Shown here one piece after another: positions 44,888 to 54,082 of a DNA stretch of 64,000 nucleotides. This DNA comes from Rhodococcus rhodochrous. Its GTDB lineage: Bacteria > Actinomycetota > Actinomycetes > Mycobacteriales > Mycobacteriaceae. Under the pieces are notes generated by a model, which was not told where the DNA came from, did no database searches, and saw only the letters and a program-made list of their open reading frames with translations. The stretch is from NCBI RefSeq assembly GCF_014854695.1, contig NZ_CP027557.1, positions 4,876,891 through 4,940,890 on the forward strand, read 5' to 3'. The translations under genes and the position numbers were made by a program. Within the stretch, counting starts at the first letter, position 1; each line of letters starts with the position of its first letter.

Positions 44888-45679
44888 ATGACCTCGATAG
44901 ATACAGCAGGGACCGACGGTTCGATCCTCGACCTGTTCCGACTCGACGGGTCTGTCGCAGTCGTCACCGGGGCCGGTAGCGGCCTGGGCGCAGGATTCGC
45001 CCGGGCGCTCGCGGAAGCCGGCGCGGACGTCGTGATCGCCGCCCGCCGCCGCGAGAACCTCGAAGCCGTCGCATCCACCGTCGAAGCCCTCGGTCGCCGC
45101 TGCCTCGTCGCCCCCACCGACGTGACGGATCCCGAGCAGTGCAACGCTCTCGTCGAAGCGACGGTGGACGAGTTCGGGCGGGTGGACATTCTCGTCAACA
45201 ACGCCGGGGTGACACACGCGGCTCCGGCGACGCGGGAGCGTCCCGAAGATTTCCGCAACGTTCTCGACGTGAACCTGCTCGGCGCATACTGGGTGGCACA
45301 AGCGTGCGGTCGCGTCATGAAACCCGGATCGAGCATCGTCAACGTCGCCAGCATGCTCGGGCTGGTCAAATCCGTTATGCCGCAGGCCGCCTACGCGGCC
45401 AGCAAGGCCGGTCTCATCGGATTGACCCGCGATCTGTCGCACCAGTGGGCGCAGCGAAAAGGAATCCGCGTCAACGCGATCGCGCCGGGCTTCGTCGAGA
45501 CCGACATGATTTCCGAGATGTCGTCGGATACGCTCGCGGAGTTCCTGCGTGGCAGTTCGCTCGGACGCACCGCCACCCAGCGCGAAATCGATGCTGCCGT
45601 CGTCTTCCTCGCCGGCCGAGGGTCGAGTTACATCACCGGATCGACACTGGCGGTCGACGGCGGCACCTCCGGGCACTGA
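44888..45679 (+). CDS. Short-chain dehydrogenase/reductase
   Basis: 263 residues, classical SDR: VTGAGSGLGAGFA (about 26-38), NNAG, a catalytic Ser in VNVASMLG, and Tyr-x3-Lys in YAASKAG, then RVNAIAPGFVETDM. It uses NAD(P) to oxidise or reduce an alcohol/ketone. It is the first gene of a three-gene operon with an alpha/beta hydrolase and a TetR regulator. Confidence 0.92.
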   Translation: MTSIDTAGTDGSILDLFRLDGSVAVVTGAGSGLGAGFARALAEAGADVVIAARRRENLEAVASTVEALGRRCLVAPTDVTDPEQCNALVEATVDEFGRVDILVNNAGVTHAAPATRERPEDFRNVLDVNLLGAYWVAQACGRVMKPGSSIVNVASMLGLVKSVMPQAAYAASKAGLIGLTRDLSHQWAQRKGIRVNAIAPGFVETDMISEMSSDTLAEFLRGSSLGRTATQREIDAAVVFLAGRGSSYITGSTLAVDGGTSGH

Positions 45680-45721
45680 TCTCCGACCCGGACACGCCCC
45701 GACAACCGAGGACGACGAACC

Positions 45722-46585
45722 ATGACCATTTCCGGCCGGCGAACCGAATTACGCGGCGACGGCGTGCTGCTCGCAGCAGATCTGTGGGAACCCGCGCACG
45801 ACCGCAAGGGCACCGTTCTACTGCTGCACGGCGGCGGGCAGACGAGACACTCCTGGCAGCGCACCGGGGCCAGGCTCGCGGAACAAGGCTGGCGCGCGTA
45901 CACGATCGACGCCCGCGGCCACGGCGACAGTGAGTGGCCGGATGACGGGGACTACAGCTACGAGGCGAACGCGCGGGACATTCGCGCGGTCGTCGACGAT
46001 CTGGGCGAATCACCGATTCTCGCGGGAGCGTCGATGGGCGGAATGGCCTCGCTCGTCGCCCAGGGAGACGATCCGGGACTTGCACGGGCTCTCGTGCTCG
46101 TCGATATCACTCCCAAGTCCGAACCCGAAGGTCTGGCCAAGATTACGGCGTTCATGGAAGCCGGGCTGTCGGGATTCGACACTCTGCACGACGCGCTCGA
46201 CGCCGTCATCGCCTACAACCCGCACCGAACTCGGCCCCCGCGGATCGAGGGTCTGCGCAAGAACCTGAGGGAACGAGACGGTCGTTGGTACTGGCATTGG
46301 GACCCTCGGCTCCTCTCGCACCGAACCAACCTCCCGGAGAGTGCCGGCGAGCGCGAAGCACGTGCACGGGAAGCCGCACGCGCGGTCGGCGTTCCGACCC
46401 TTCTCATCCGCGGCTCCCAATCGGATGTGGTCAGTGACGAAGGCGCTCGCGACCTGCTCGAACTCATCCCCGGCGCGCGTCTCGTCGATGTGAGCGGCGC
46501 CGGGCACATGGTGGGGGGCGACGACAACGACGTGCTGAGCCGAGGCCTGCTCGAGTTCTTGAATGAGGTTGCCCTAACCGTGTGA
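45722..46585 (+). CDS. Alpha/beta-fold hydrolase
   Basis: 287 residues. The oxyanion segment is LLLHGGGQTRHSW, the nucleophile elbow is GASMGG, and the catalytic His is in GAGHMVGG. It could hydrolyse an ester, lactone or C-C bond. Operon position with an SDR suggests lactone or ester intermediates, but this is inference. Confidence 0.88.
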   Translation: MTISGRRTELRGDGVLLAADLWEPAHDRKGTVLLLHGGGQTRHSWQRTGARLAEQGWRAYTIDARGHGDSEWPDDGDYSYEANARDIRAVVDDLGESPILAGASMGGMASLVAQGDDPGLARALVLVDITPKSEPEGLAKITAFMEAGLSGFDTLHDALDAVIAYNPHRTRPPRIEGLRKNLRERDGRWYWHWDPRLLSHRTNLPESAGEREARAREAARAVGVPTLLIRGSQSDVVSDEGARDLLELIPGARLVDVSGAGHMVGGDDNDVLSRGLLEFLNEVALTV

Positions 46586-46666
46586 CCGTCCTCGAGACCG
46601 GAACAGATACCATTCAGTTCGACCGATCGGACAGATGCGTCCGGCAGCCGTACCTACCGAAAGCGA

Positions 46667-47332
46667 ATGATGGCCCGACCGTCGAAGCCTCTCATCAGTC
46701 GCGCGTCCGCAGTGGCGGCGTCCATCGAGATCATCGACTCCGAGGGACTCGATGCATTCAGCCTGCCCCGGCTCGCGAAGCATCTCGGTGTCCGGGCACC
46801 GTCGCTCTACCACCACTTCGCCGACAAGTCGGAAATTCTCGAAGCGGTGGCGCGGCAGATCGCGGGTGCCGGCAATCTGCCGCGCCGTAAACCGGGGCCC
46901 GACTGGCCCGAGTACTTCGTGGCGTTGAGCCTGAACCTGCGACGATCGATTCTCAAGCACCGCAACGCCGCGCCGATCCTGCTTCAGTACCTACCGCGCG
47001 ACCTGCTCATCGGAACATACGAGGACACTGCGCGGTTCCTCGACGACTCGGGTGTACCCGCGCACCTCCACGTGCAGATCCTCGACGGCATGGAACGGTT
47101 GACCCTGGGCGCTGTACTCACCGAGGCGATGCGCAAACCGAGCACGAAGAACACCATCTTCCCGAACGTCGATCCCGAGTCTCAGCCGCTGCTCGCGCAT
47201 GCGCTTGCAGTGAACGAGAAGACCTCGCGCCAGTTGTTCGAGGAGATGATCCGGAGTTTCCTCCACGGAGTGGTGCGCAACACGTCCGTCGAGGTCGTCG
47301 AGCCCGCCCAGGCGACTGCGTCCGTTCGATAG
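46667..47332 (+). CDS. TetR-family regulator, candidate regulon controller
   Basis: 221 residues. HTH: FSLPRLAKHLGVRAPSLYHHFADKSEIL, the TetR class with LYHHF; the C-terminal domain has the TetR_C pattern LRRSILKHRNAAP. ATGs at 46667 and 46670 are equivalent. It is the last gene of the SDR operon and the best candidate to bind the motif shared by four promoters in this region. It is followed by a strong terminator. Confidence 0.9.
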   Translation: MMARPSKPLISRASAVAASIEIIDSEGLDAFSLPRLAKHLGVRAPSLYHHFADKSEILEAVARQIAGAGNLPRRKPGPDWPEYFVALSLNLRRSILKHRNAAPILLQYLPRDLLIGTYEDTARFLDDSGVPAHLHVQILDGMERLTLGAVLTEAMRKPSTKNTIFPNVDPESQPLLAHALAVNEKTSRQLFEEMIRSFLHGVVRNTSVEVVEPAQATASVR

Positions 47333-47355
47333 CCTTTCCGGTCGATACGACCGGT

Positions 47356-47390
47356 GACGCCCCCGCCGATGGCGGGGGCGTCGCTGTTTT
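47356..47390 (+). terminator. Rho-independent terminator after tetR
   Basis: GACGCCCCCGCC-GAT-GGCGGGGGCGTC (47356-47382) is a perfect 12-bp stem, followed by GCTGTTTT. It also sits in the right place to stop the convergent aldehyde-dehydrogenase message. Confidence 0.93.
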
Positions 47391-47410
47391 GCGCTACCGG
47401 TGACTCGACG

Positions 47411-48901
47411 TCACGGAACCGGCATGTGGACGGTCTTCACCTCGAAGAACTCCTCGAGTCCCTCGATGCCGCCTTCACGCCCCAGACCGGACTGCTTGTA
47501 CCCACCGAACGGCAGGGTGAAGTCCATCGTGGCGCTGTTGACGCTGATGGTCCCGGTACGGATCCGGCGAGCGATCTCGAAGCCGTGGTCGATGTTTTCC
47601 GTGTACACCGCCCCGGAAAGTCCGTAGATCGAGTTGTTGGCGATCGCGATCGCGTCCTCTTCGTCTTCGTAGGTGATCACCGAGATGACCGGGCCGAAGA
47701 CCTCTTCCTGCGCGATACGCGAATCGGGTGCCACGTCGTCGATCAGAGTGGGAGCGACGAAGAAGCCCTTCTCCAGACCCTCCGGACGACCACCGCCGAC
47801 GACGACCTTCGCACCGTCCTCCTTCGCGATGTCGATGTAGCCGAGCACCCGGTCCTGCTGGCGCTTCGAGGTGAGCGGACCGAGGAAGTTGGTCGGCTCC
47901 CAGGGGTTTCCGACGGGAAGCGAACCGTACGCGGCCTTCAGTACCTCGACCACCTCGTCGTGGCGCTTGCGGGAGACGAGGACGCGGGTCAGCGCGATGC
48001 ATGCCTGGCCGGACTGCATGCAGCCACCCATCGGGAGGCTCTGCACCACGTGGTTGATGTCGGCGTCGTCGAGGATGATCGCCGCGGACTTGCCACCGAG
48101 CTCGAGCGAGACCCGCGCGATGCGCTCACTCGCCAACGCCATGATGCGGCGACCGGCGGCGGTACTGCCGGTGAAGGTCACGTGGTCCACCTCGGGGTTG
48201 GTCACCAGCGTTTCCGACACCTCCCGATCGGCGCACAGCACGCTCACGACGCCTTCGGGGATACGTCCTTCCTCGACCAGCTCGGCGACGACGTCGGCGA
48301 AGATCGACGGTGAGATCGGCGCTTCGGGGGCCGTCTTGAGCACGACGGAGCAACCGGCGGCGAGAGCCGGCGCGACCTTGAACGCCACCGTGCCGAGAGG
48401 CCCGTTCCACGGGATGATGGCGGCGACGACGCCGGTGGGTTCCCGGAGGATCCGGGACACCCCTCCGTCCGCGCGGGGCCGTTCCTCGCTGGTCTCGAAG
48501 TTCCGTGCGACAGCCGCGACTGCGCGGAACAGACCACCGACCATCTGCTGGGTGGGGCGGCTGACGCTCACGGGCACCCCGACCTCGATCACGCCGAGGG
48601 CGGTCAGTTCGTCCACCCTCTGTTCGAGGCGGTCCGCGATCGTGTCGAGCACGTCGGCGCGCTCGGCCATCGAGCGCGATGCCCACTGACCTTCGTCGAA
48701 CGATTTGCGGGCTGCGGCAACAGCTCTCGCGACGTCTTCGGCAGTTGCTGCGCGTACGCGCGCAGCGGTCTCCTCGCTGAACGAGTCGACGACCTCGATC
48801 CAGTCGTCACCGGTCGAGTCCACCCAGTGGCCCCCGATGAAGATCTGGTCGCGGTCGGCGATGGTCGGACGCGAATCAGCCGTGGTCTCGGTGGTCGTCA
48901 T
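47411..48901 (-). CDS. Aldehyde dehydrogenase (NAD(P)+), copy 1
   Basis: 496 residues. IPWNGPLGTVAFK binds NAD, the general base Glu is in LELGGKS, and the nucleophile Cys is in QSGQACIALTR; GGYKQSGLGRE closes the domain. It oxidises an aldehyde to an acid. It follows a degenerated SDR start by 17 bp and may be transcribed from the promoter of that lost gene. Confidence 0.92.
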   Translation of the reverse strand: MTTTETTADSRPTIADRDQIFIGGHWVDSTGDDWIEVVDSFSEETAARVRAATAEDVARAVAAARKSFDEGQWASRSMAERADVLDTIADRLEQRVDELTALGVIEVGVPVSVSRPTQQMVGGLFRAVAAVARNFETSEERPRADGGVSRILREPTGVVAAIIPWNGPLGTVAFKVAPALAAGCSVVLKTAPEAPISPSIFADVVAELVEEGRIPEGVVSVLCADREVSETLVTNPEVDHVTFTGSTAAGRRIMALASERIARVSLELGGKSAAIILDDADINHVVQSLPMGGCMQSGQACIALTRVLVSRKRHDEVVEVLKAAYGSLPVGNPWEPTNFLGPLTSKRQQDRVLGYIDIAKEDGAKVVVGGGRPEGLEKGFFVAPTLIDDVAPDSRIAQEEVFGPVISVITYEDEEDAIAIANNSIYGLSGAVYTENIDHGFEIARRIRTGTISVNSATMDFTLPFGGYKQSGLGREGGIEGLEEFFEVKTVHMPVP

Positions 48902-48918
48902 GTTCGGAGCTCCTTCGT

Positions 48919-49026
48919 TCAGCGGATGTTGTAGCCGGCGTCGACCGGGAAGGTGTTCAGGCCGATACTGGAGAGCCCGGCTGCGGAATTGGTGATGAAA
49001 GCGACCTCACCTTCGAGTCTCGCCAT
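48919..49026 (-). pseudogene. Internally deleted SDR remnant
   Basis: A 35-codon frame joins the N terminus of an SDR (MARLEGEVAFITNSAAG, with the GxxxGxG site already lost) directly to an SDR C terminus (NTFPVDAGYNIR). About 230 internal codons are missing. A G-rich stretch (AGGGG) and ATG remain. The upstream DNA resembles that of the intact SDR at 55583, so promoter function for the aldehyde dehydrogenase may be why it persists. Confidence 0.7.
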
Positions 49027-49102
49027 GTGAATGCCCCTATCGGGAGATGGTTTCCGATCACCTACCGCGCGTGTACCGGACGGGCGTCCACGCGCTCGTG
49101 TG

Positions 49103-49151
49103 AACCACACCACAGACCGTAGCCACCTACAGCCATTAGGTCAACACCTGA
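49103..49151 (-). promoter_or_regulatory. Putative promoter for the SDR remnant/aldehyde dehydrogenase
   Basis: On the minus strand TTGACC-N17-TACGGT forms a plausible promoter. The -35 lies in an inverted repeat AGGT-CAAC-ACCT (49138-49149). Further upstream a GCGAT-ACGAAAAACGA block resembles the region before the SDR at 55583. Confidence 0.5.
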
Positions 49152-49181
49152 CGGGATTCGTTTTTCGTATCGCGTAGCGCC

Positions 49182-50168
49182 TCAGAAGCTCGGTACGTCC
49201 GACCACTCACCGACCTGATAGCACGAATGCTCCTCTTCCTGCTCGAATCCCATCACGCGGCACATCCGGACGGCCCCGGCGTCACTCGGGTCGATGCGAA
49301 GGAGCGCGATCTGCGCCTTCGCCTCCCGAAGCGTCGCCAACGCGCCCGTCAGCAGCGCGGTCCCCAACCCCGCCTCCCGGGCCGACGCGGAGAGTACGAG
49401 TGCGCGAATCCATGCCGCCTTCAATTCGAGGTGCACGACCAGGGCCGGGTCGTACCACACGAATCCCACCGGTGAGCCCGAGGCGTCGGTCGCCACCAGC
49501 ACCTCACCACTGCCCAACCGGACCTCGTCCACGAAACGTTCCCGCTGAGCCGGCACGAGCGAGGCCGATCCCAGCACCTGTTCGACGGCCTTCGACACCG
49601 CAGGATCGTCGAGCGGGCGCGCATCGGCGATCTCCGTTCCCACGGGCGGCTCGGCCCCGTCCAGCGGGCTCGGGAACGGGCCCGACAGGTGGCGGAAGAG
49701 GGTCCACTGCCGGCTCACGGCAGGAATCCCGAACCGGCGCGTGAGCCGCTCGGAGGCCGGGTGGGTGCTGAATGCCCAGCACCGCAGCGCGGTCGCCCCG
49801 GTGCCTCCCCAACCGCCTTCCGCAGTCGTCTCCAGTCCCATCTCCTCGACGAGCACCGTCGCGATCCCGCGGGAGCGATACTTCGGATGCACGACGAACT
49901 GGACCGTCCCCAAACCCTCGCGATCCACCTCGAGGTGCAGATACGCAACGACCACGAGCGGCGCATCGTCCCGCCCGCTCAGGTCGCGCCGCGCCTTGAT
50001 CGGCAGATGGAGAACCCGCACGCCGTCGCGATCGACCGCGTCGACATCACCCGTACGAATCTTCGAGAACCCAGCCTCCTCGTCGTACTCCGCGGCGGCT
50101 TCGACGAGTGCGAGCACCTCGTCCCGATCGCCGGATTCCAATGTGGAACACCACTGATACGAGATCAT
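49182..50168 (-). CDS. Tandem GNAT acetyltransferase, mycothiol-synthase-like
   Basis: 328 residues with two GNAT domains: the N-terminal one with VVHPKYRSRGIATVLVEEM and the C-terminal one with ALVLSASAREAGLGTALL. Each carries the acetyl-CoA-binding R/Q-x2-G-x-G/A pattern, partly degenerate in the second. The layout is that of MshD, but the C-terminal YVE-DN signature of MshD is absent, so a different amine substrate is likely. ATG 50168 was chosen. It is divergent from the Rieske operon. Confidence 0.75.
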   Translation of the reverse strand: MISYQWCSTLESGDRDEVLALVEAAAEYDEEAGFSKIRTGDVDAVDRDGVRVLHLPIKARRDLSGRDDAPLVVVAYLHLEVDREGLGTVQFVVHPKYRSRGIATVLVEEMGLETTAEGGWGGTGATALRCWAFSTHPASERLTRRFGIPAVSRQWTLFRHLSGPFPSPLDGAEPPVGTEIADARPLDDPAVSKAVEQVLGSASLVPAQRERFVDEVRLGSGEVLVATDASGSPVGFVWYDPALVVHLELKAAWIRALVLSASAREAGLGTALLTGALATLREAKAQIALLRIDPSDAGAVRMCRVMGFEQEEEHSCYQVGEWSDVPSF

Positions 50169-50265
50169 TCTTCTGCTCCTAGTCTGCCGACGGCTTCCCG
50201 TAAATCTAATGCCCATCGGTATCGCGCCGCAATCGTCGATGCACCCTCGGAATCGACATCCGGGG

Positions 50266-50297
50266 TTTACACTTAAATCTACTTCAGTTAGATTTAA
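50266..50297 (+). promoter_or_regulatory. Rieske operon promoter with perfect operator, regulon site 2
   Basis: TTTACA (50266-50271), a 17-bp spacer and TAGATT (50289-50294) form the promoter. A perfect inverted repeat TTAAATCTA-N7-TAGATTTAA (50273-50297) covers the spacer and -10. On the minus strand it reads CTAAC-TGAAG-TAGATTTA, matching the shared motif. Binding there would block RNA polymerase. Confidence 0.72.
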
Positions 50298-50329
50298 TGC
50301 AATCGATCCGAGCCAACCCGGAGGCAGCC

Positions 50330-51499
50330 ATGACAGAGGTCGGAATTCCCCGCGAGGAACGCATTCGCCGCGCCCTCGACCATCTGCGCAACGACACCAC
50401 CGACGAGTACGAACACGTCACGTGGTTCGAACCGGCCGAGTTCACCGATCCCGAACTCGCCAAGATCGAACGCGACCGCATCTTCGGCCGTGTGCCGTCC
50501 ATCGCGATCCACGGCTCCGAGATTCCCCGCGCAGGCGACTTCGTCACCCTCCAACTGCCGCGCAACAACGTCATCGTCGTCCGCCAGCGTGACGGAAACG
50601 TCAAGACCCTGGTCAACCACTGTCGTCACCGCGGTGCCATGGTCGAGAAGGAAGAGAAGGGCCGCAGCCGTCTCTTCTCCTGCCCGTACCACCGCTGGTC
50701 CTACGACACCGACGGCACCCTGCGCACCATCACTCGTGAGAACACCTTCGGCGACGCCGACTGCGCCGAACGCAACCTCGTCCAGCTCCCGACCGAGGAG
50801 CGCCACGGATTCGTGTGGATCGTCGACAATGCCGACGCCACGATCGACGTAGCCGACTGGCTCGGTCCCGAGATGGACGAGATCATGGGGTCCTACGGCC
50901 TCGACAAGATGGTCACCACGCGGATCAAGCGGTTCGACGAGCCCATCAACTGGAAGCTCATGCAGGATGCCTTCCTCGACGGCTACCACATCCAGTACGC
51001 GCACCCGAACACCGCGGCCAAGCACATCCACACCAACGTCATGGCGTTCGAGGACTTCGGCAATCACTGCCGATTCCTCAACCTCCGCAAGACCATCGAC
51101 CGCTGGATCGAAGAGGATCCGGGCGACCGCAGCCTCGCCGAACACGTGACCGAGAGCCACCTCGTCGGCCCCAACAGCACCTTGCTCAAGCAGCCCGACC
51201 ACTTCCAGCTGCTCACGTTCCGACCCGACCGGAACGACCCGCAGCGCTGCCACATGGAGATCCGCCTCGTCGCGCCCGTGCTCGAGGAGAGCGGTCTGAC
51301 CGAGGAGCGCTACAACCGCATCTGGGACAAGAACGTGGAGATCCTGGTGGCGGTCCTGCACAACGAGGACTTCCCCATTCTGCGCAACTCCCAGCAGGCG
51401 ATGGCCAGCGCGAACGCCGGAAACATGCTCCTGGGTCAGAACGAGGTCGCCAACCAGGTGTTCCGTCGCTCGATCCAGTCGCTCCTCGCCGAGAACTGA
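50330..51499 (+). CDS. Rieske non-haem iron oxygenase, terminal (alpha) subunit
   Basis: 389 residues. The Rieske centre is Cys98-x-His100 and Cys118-x2-His121 (CRHRG and CPYHRW); mononuclear iron ligands are His220 and His225 with bridging Asp217 in DGYHIQYAH. No beta-subunit gene is present, so it is probably a homo-oligomeric oxygenase as in the phthalate/KshA group. It hydroxylates or demethylates an unknown substrate. The ATG at 50330 follows GGAGG. Its probable reductase is at 43815, controlled by the same motif. Confidence 0.93.
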   Translation: MTEVGIPREERIRRALDHLRNDTTDEYEHVTWFEPAEFTDPELAKIERDRIFGRVPSIAIHGSEIPRAGDFVTLQLPRNNVIVVRQRDGNVKTLVNHCRHRGAMVEKEEKGRSRLFSCPYHRWSYDTDGTLRTITRENTFGDADCAERNLVQLPTEERHGFVWIVDNADATIDVADWLGPEMDEIMGSYGLDKMVTTRIKRFDEPINWKLMQDAFLDGYHIQYAHPNTAAKHIHTNVMAFEDFGNHCRFLNLRKTIDRWIEEDPGDRSLAEHVTESHLVGPNSTLLKQPDHFQLLTFRPDRNDPQRCHMEIRLVAPVLEESGLTEERYNRIWDKNVEILVAVLHNEDFPILRNSQQAMASANAGNMLLGQNEVANQVFRRSIQSLLAEN

Positions 51500-51552
51500 C
51501 CCCTCGACACCGTCAGGCGGGCGCCCACCGGCGCCCGCCCAAGGAGGCTTAC

Positions 51553-52704
51553 ATGGAGAGCGATCTCTTCGAACCCGACCACGAACTCTTCCGCACATCG
51601 GTCCGCGGCTTCGTCGAGAAGCACGTCGTTCCGAACCTCGAGAAGTGGGACGTCGATCGGCTGATCGACCGCGAAACCTGGCTCGCAGCCGGAAAATTGG
51701 GCCTGCTCGGACTGAGCGTCCCGGAAGAGTTCGGGGGGCCCGGCGAATCCGACTACCGCTTCCGAGTCGCAATCCAGGCCGAGATCGCTCGTGTCGGCGC
51801 ATCCGCGCTCCAGTCGGGGTTCTCCACGAACGACGACATCGTCCTCAACTACCTGCTCCGGCATGCCGACGACGACCAGAAGCGACGTTGGCTTCCGGGG
51901 TTCGTCACGGGTGAGACGATCGGGGCGATCGCGATGAGCGAGCCCGCCGCCGGCAGCGACCTGCGGGGTATCACGACCTCTGCTGTGCGCGACGGAAATC
52001 ACTGGGTGCTCAACGGATCCAAGACCTTCATCACCAGCGGCATCCTCGCGGACCTCGTCATCGTCTTCGCCAGGACGGACCCCGACGCCGGCTCCCGCGG
52101 CTTCTCCCTGTTCGTCGTCGAAGATGGAATGCCGGGATTCTCCCGTGGCCGCAAACTCGACAAGGTCGGTCTCCATGCCCAGGACACCGCCGAACTCTTC
52201 TTCGAGAACGTCCGGGTCCCCGAGGAGAATCTGCTCGGTGAACTCGGAATGGGCTTCGGCTATCTGATGCAGAGCCTGCCCCTGGAGCGGCTCGGTATCG
52301 GCATCGCTGCGCAGATGTCGGCCGAAGCGGTCATGGACTGGACCCTCGACTACGTCAAGGAACGCACCGCATTCGGGAAGCGCATCGGAGAGTTCCAGGG
52401 TCTCGGATTCACGCTCGCCGAACTGCAGACCGCGGTGGAAGTTTCCCGCACCTACATCGACCGGTGTGTGCGGGAGTACAACAAGGGCACACTCACCGCA
52501 GTGGACGCGTCGAAGGCCAAGTTGTGGGCCACCGAACTCCAGGGGCGGGTGATCGACGCCGGCGTCCAGTTCCACGGAGGCTACGGCTACATGATGGAGT
52601 ATCCCGTCGCGAAGGCGTTCATCGACGCTCGCATCCAGCGGATCTACGGGGGCACCAACGAGATCATGAAGGAAATCATCCATCGCGACCTGTTGAAGTC
52701 CTGA
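51553..52704 (+). CDS. Acyl-CoA dehydrogenase, LCAD/IVD-type active site
   Basis: 383 residues. FAD contacts are AIAMSEPAAGSDL and FITSGI. At the short-chain Glu position it has Gly (RIYGGTNEIMKE); instead Glu245 in LPLERLGIG serves as base, as in long-chain and isovaleryl-CoA dehydrogenases. This suits long or branched acyl-CoAs. It has a strong ribosome-binding site (AAGGAGG) and follows the Rieske gene by 53 bp in one operon. Confidence 0.93.
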   Translation: MESDLFEPDHELFRTSVRGFVEKHVVPNLEKWDVDRLIDRETWLAAGKLGLLGLSVPEEFGGPGESDYRFRVAIQAEIARVGASALQSGFSTNDDIVLNYLLRHADDDQKRRWLPGFVTGETIGAIAMSEPAAGSDLRGITTSAVRDGNHWVLNGSKTFITSGILADLVIVFARTDPDAGSRGFSLFVVEDGMPGFSRGRKLDKVGLHAQDTAELFFENVRVPEENLLGELGMGFGYLMQSLPLERLGIGIAAQMSAEAVMDWTLDYVKERTAFGKRIGEFQGLGFTLAELQTAVEVSRTYIDRCVREYNKGTLTAVDASKAKLWATELQGRVIDAGVQFHGGYGYMMEYPVAKAFIDARIQRIYGGTNEIMKEIIHRDLLKS

Positions 52705-52714
52705 TCGTGCGATA

Positions 52715-52751
52715 CGGCGGAGGGGCCCGGGGAACCGGGACCCCTCCGCCG
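52715..52751. terminator. Bidirectional hairpin between ACAD and P450 genes
   Basis: CGGCGGAGGGG (52715-52725) pairs with CCCCTCCGCCG (52741-52751), and the inside folds further as CCCGG-GGAA-CCGGG. It separates convergent operons. Confidence 0.88.
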
Positions 52752-52763
52752 TTCTGCCTTACC

Positions 52764-53993
52764 TCACGACTCGGGTGTGAAGGTCAGCGGCAGTCGCACA
52801 CAGCCCCGCACGGAGGTGCCGTGCATAAGCGGAGGATCGTTCTCGACCAGGGCATAATCGGGAATCCGCCGGTGAATTTCTTCCATGGCCGCTGTCAGTT
52901 CGATTCGTGCCAGATGCGATCCGAGGCACCGGTGCGGACCGGCACCGAAGGACAGGTGTCTGTTGGGCGCCCGATCGATCACGAACGCATCCGAGTTCTC
53001 GAACTCGGCCTCGTCGCGATTCGCGGAGCAGAGCAGCAACAACAATTGATCGTCCGCCTCGATGCGCACTCCACCGATCTCCACGTCCCGCGTCGCCCGC
53101 CGTCCCATACTCACCGCGGCTTCGATTCGCAGGATCTCCTCGACGGCGTCCGGGATCAGACCGGGGTCGTCGACGAGCGCCTGTCGTTGTGCCGGATTGT
53201 TCGCGAGATGCACCATCGCCCAGCCCAGAGATCCCTGTACGGTGTGCAATCCGGCGATCAGCAGCAGAAAGAACATGCGGCGAAGTTCGTCGTCGTCGAG
53301 GAGCCGCTCCACGCCGTCGACGTGGAGCGGTGTGTTCACGATCGTCGCTGTCACGCTGTCGGGGTCCTCACCACCGTTGCGCACACGATTCACGAAATCT
53401 CCGAAATACGCGAACACGTTGTTCGCCGCTTCGGCCCTCGCACGTGCCGATTCCTCTTCGCTTGCACCGGGAATACCTTGGAGGGCGATATCGGTCCATT
53501 CCGAGAACTGCTCTGCGTCCTCGAGCGGCCAGCCCATCAAGCTCAGGAACACACGGGTGGGTAGGGCATGCGCGAATTCGGCCACGAACTCGGCCTCGCC
53601 CTTTCCGGCGAATCCGTCGATGAGTTCGTTGACGATCGCACGGATCTTCGGCTCGAGGTCCTTCATCCGAGCCGGACCGAAAAGCGGTTGGAGGGCTTGG
53701 CGGTACTGGGTGTGCTCGGGCGGATCGATCTCGACCGGGATGAACTTGCCCTGTCCTGCGTCGACGAGATTGTTCGGGTAACTGGAGAACGTCTCGGCGT
53801 CACGAAGGATTCGGAAGATCTCGTCGTAGCGAGTGACGATCCAGTGGCCACCGTAGTGCGGGGACCAGACGATCGGACCGCGCGCCCGGAGCTCGGCCGC
53901 CTTCTCCTGGAAGACGTCGACCGGAAAGGCCAGTGTCGGATCGTAGACGTCGAAATCGACGACCAGATCGGCGGGGATGTTGCTGACTGTCAT
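52764..53993 (-). CDS. Cytochrome P450 (copy 1)
   Basis: 409 residues. Haem motif FGAGPHRCLG with Cys356 as thiolate ligand; ExxR in EEILRIEAA; the I-helix reads LLIAGLHTVQGSL, with His where most P450s have the acid of the acid-alcohol pair. It inserts oxygen into an unknown substrate, fed by the ferredoxin two genes upstream. It is a paralogue of the next gene upstream (similar along the whole length). ATG 53993. Confidence 0.94.
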   Translation of the reverse strand: MTVSNIPADLVVDFDVYDPTLAFPVDVFQEKAAELRARGPIVWSPHYGGHWIVTRYDEIFRILRDAETFSSYPNNLVDAGQGKFIPVEIDPPEHTQYRQALQPLFGPARMKDLEPKIRAIVNELIDGFAGKGEAEFVAEFAHALPTRVFLSLMGWPLEDAEQFSEWTDIALQGIPGASEEESARARAEAANNVFAYFGDFVNRVRNGGEDPDSVTATIVNTPLHVDGVERLLDDDELRRMFFLLLIAGLHTVQGSLGWAMVHLANNPAQRQALVDDPGLIPDAVEEILRIEAAVSMGRRATRDVEIGGVRIEADDQLLLLLCSANRDEAEFENSDAFVIDRAPNRHLSFGAGPHRCLGSHLARIELTAAMEEIHRRIPDYALVENDPPLMHGTSVRGCVRLPLTFTPES

Positions 53994-54082
53994 GGCGAAT
54001 ACCCTTCGAAAGCCGACCGGCGCGCCGAGATTCACCTGACGGTGGCTCGACGCGCCGGTCGGGAACCCGGAGGAAGGTCCGA

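Noticed and set aside
49182..50168. Assignment as true mycothiol synthase MshD
   Set aside because: The two-domain layout fits, but the conserved C-terminal acetyl-CoA/substrate signature with YVE and DN is missing, so only a related acetyltransferase can be claimed.
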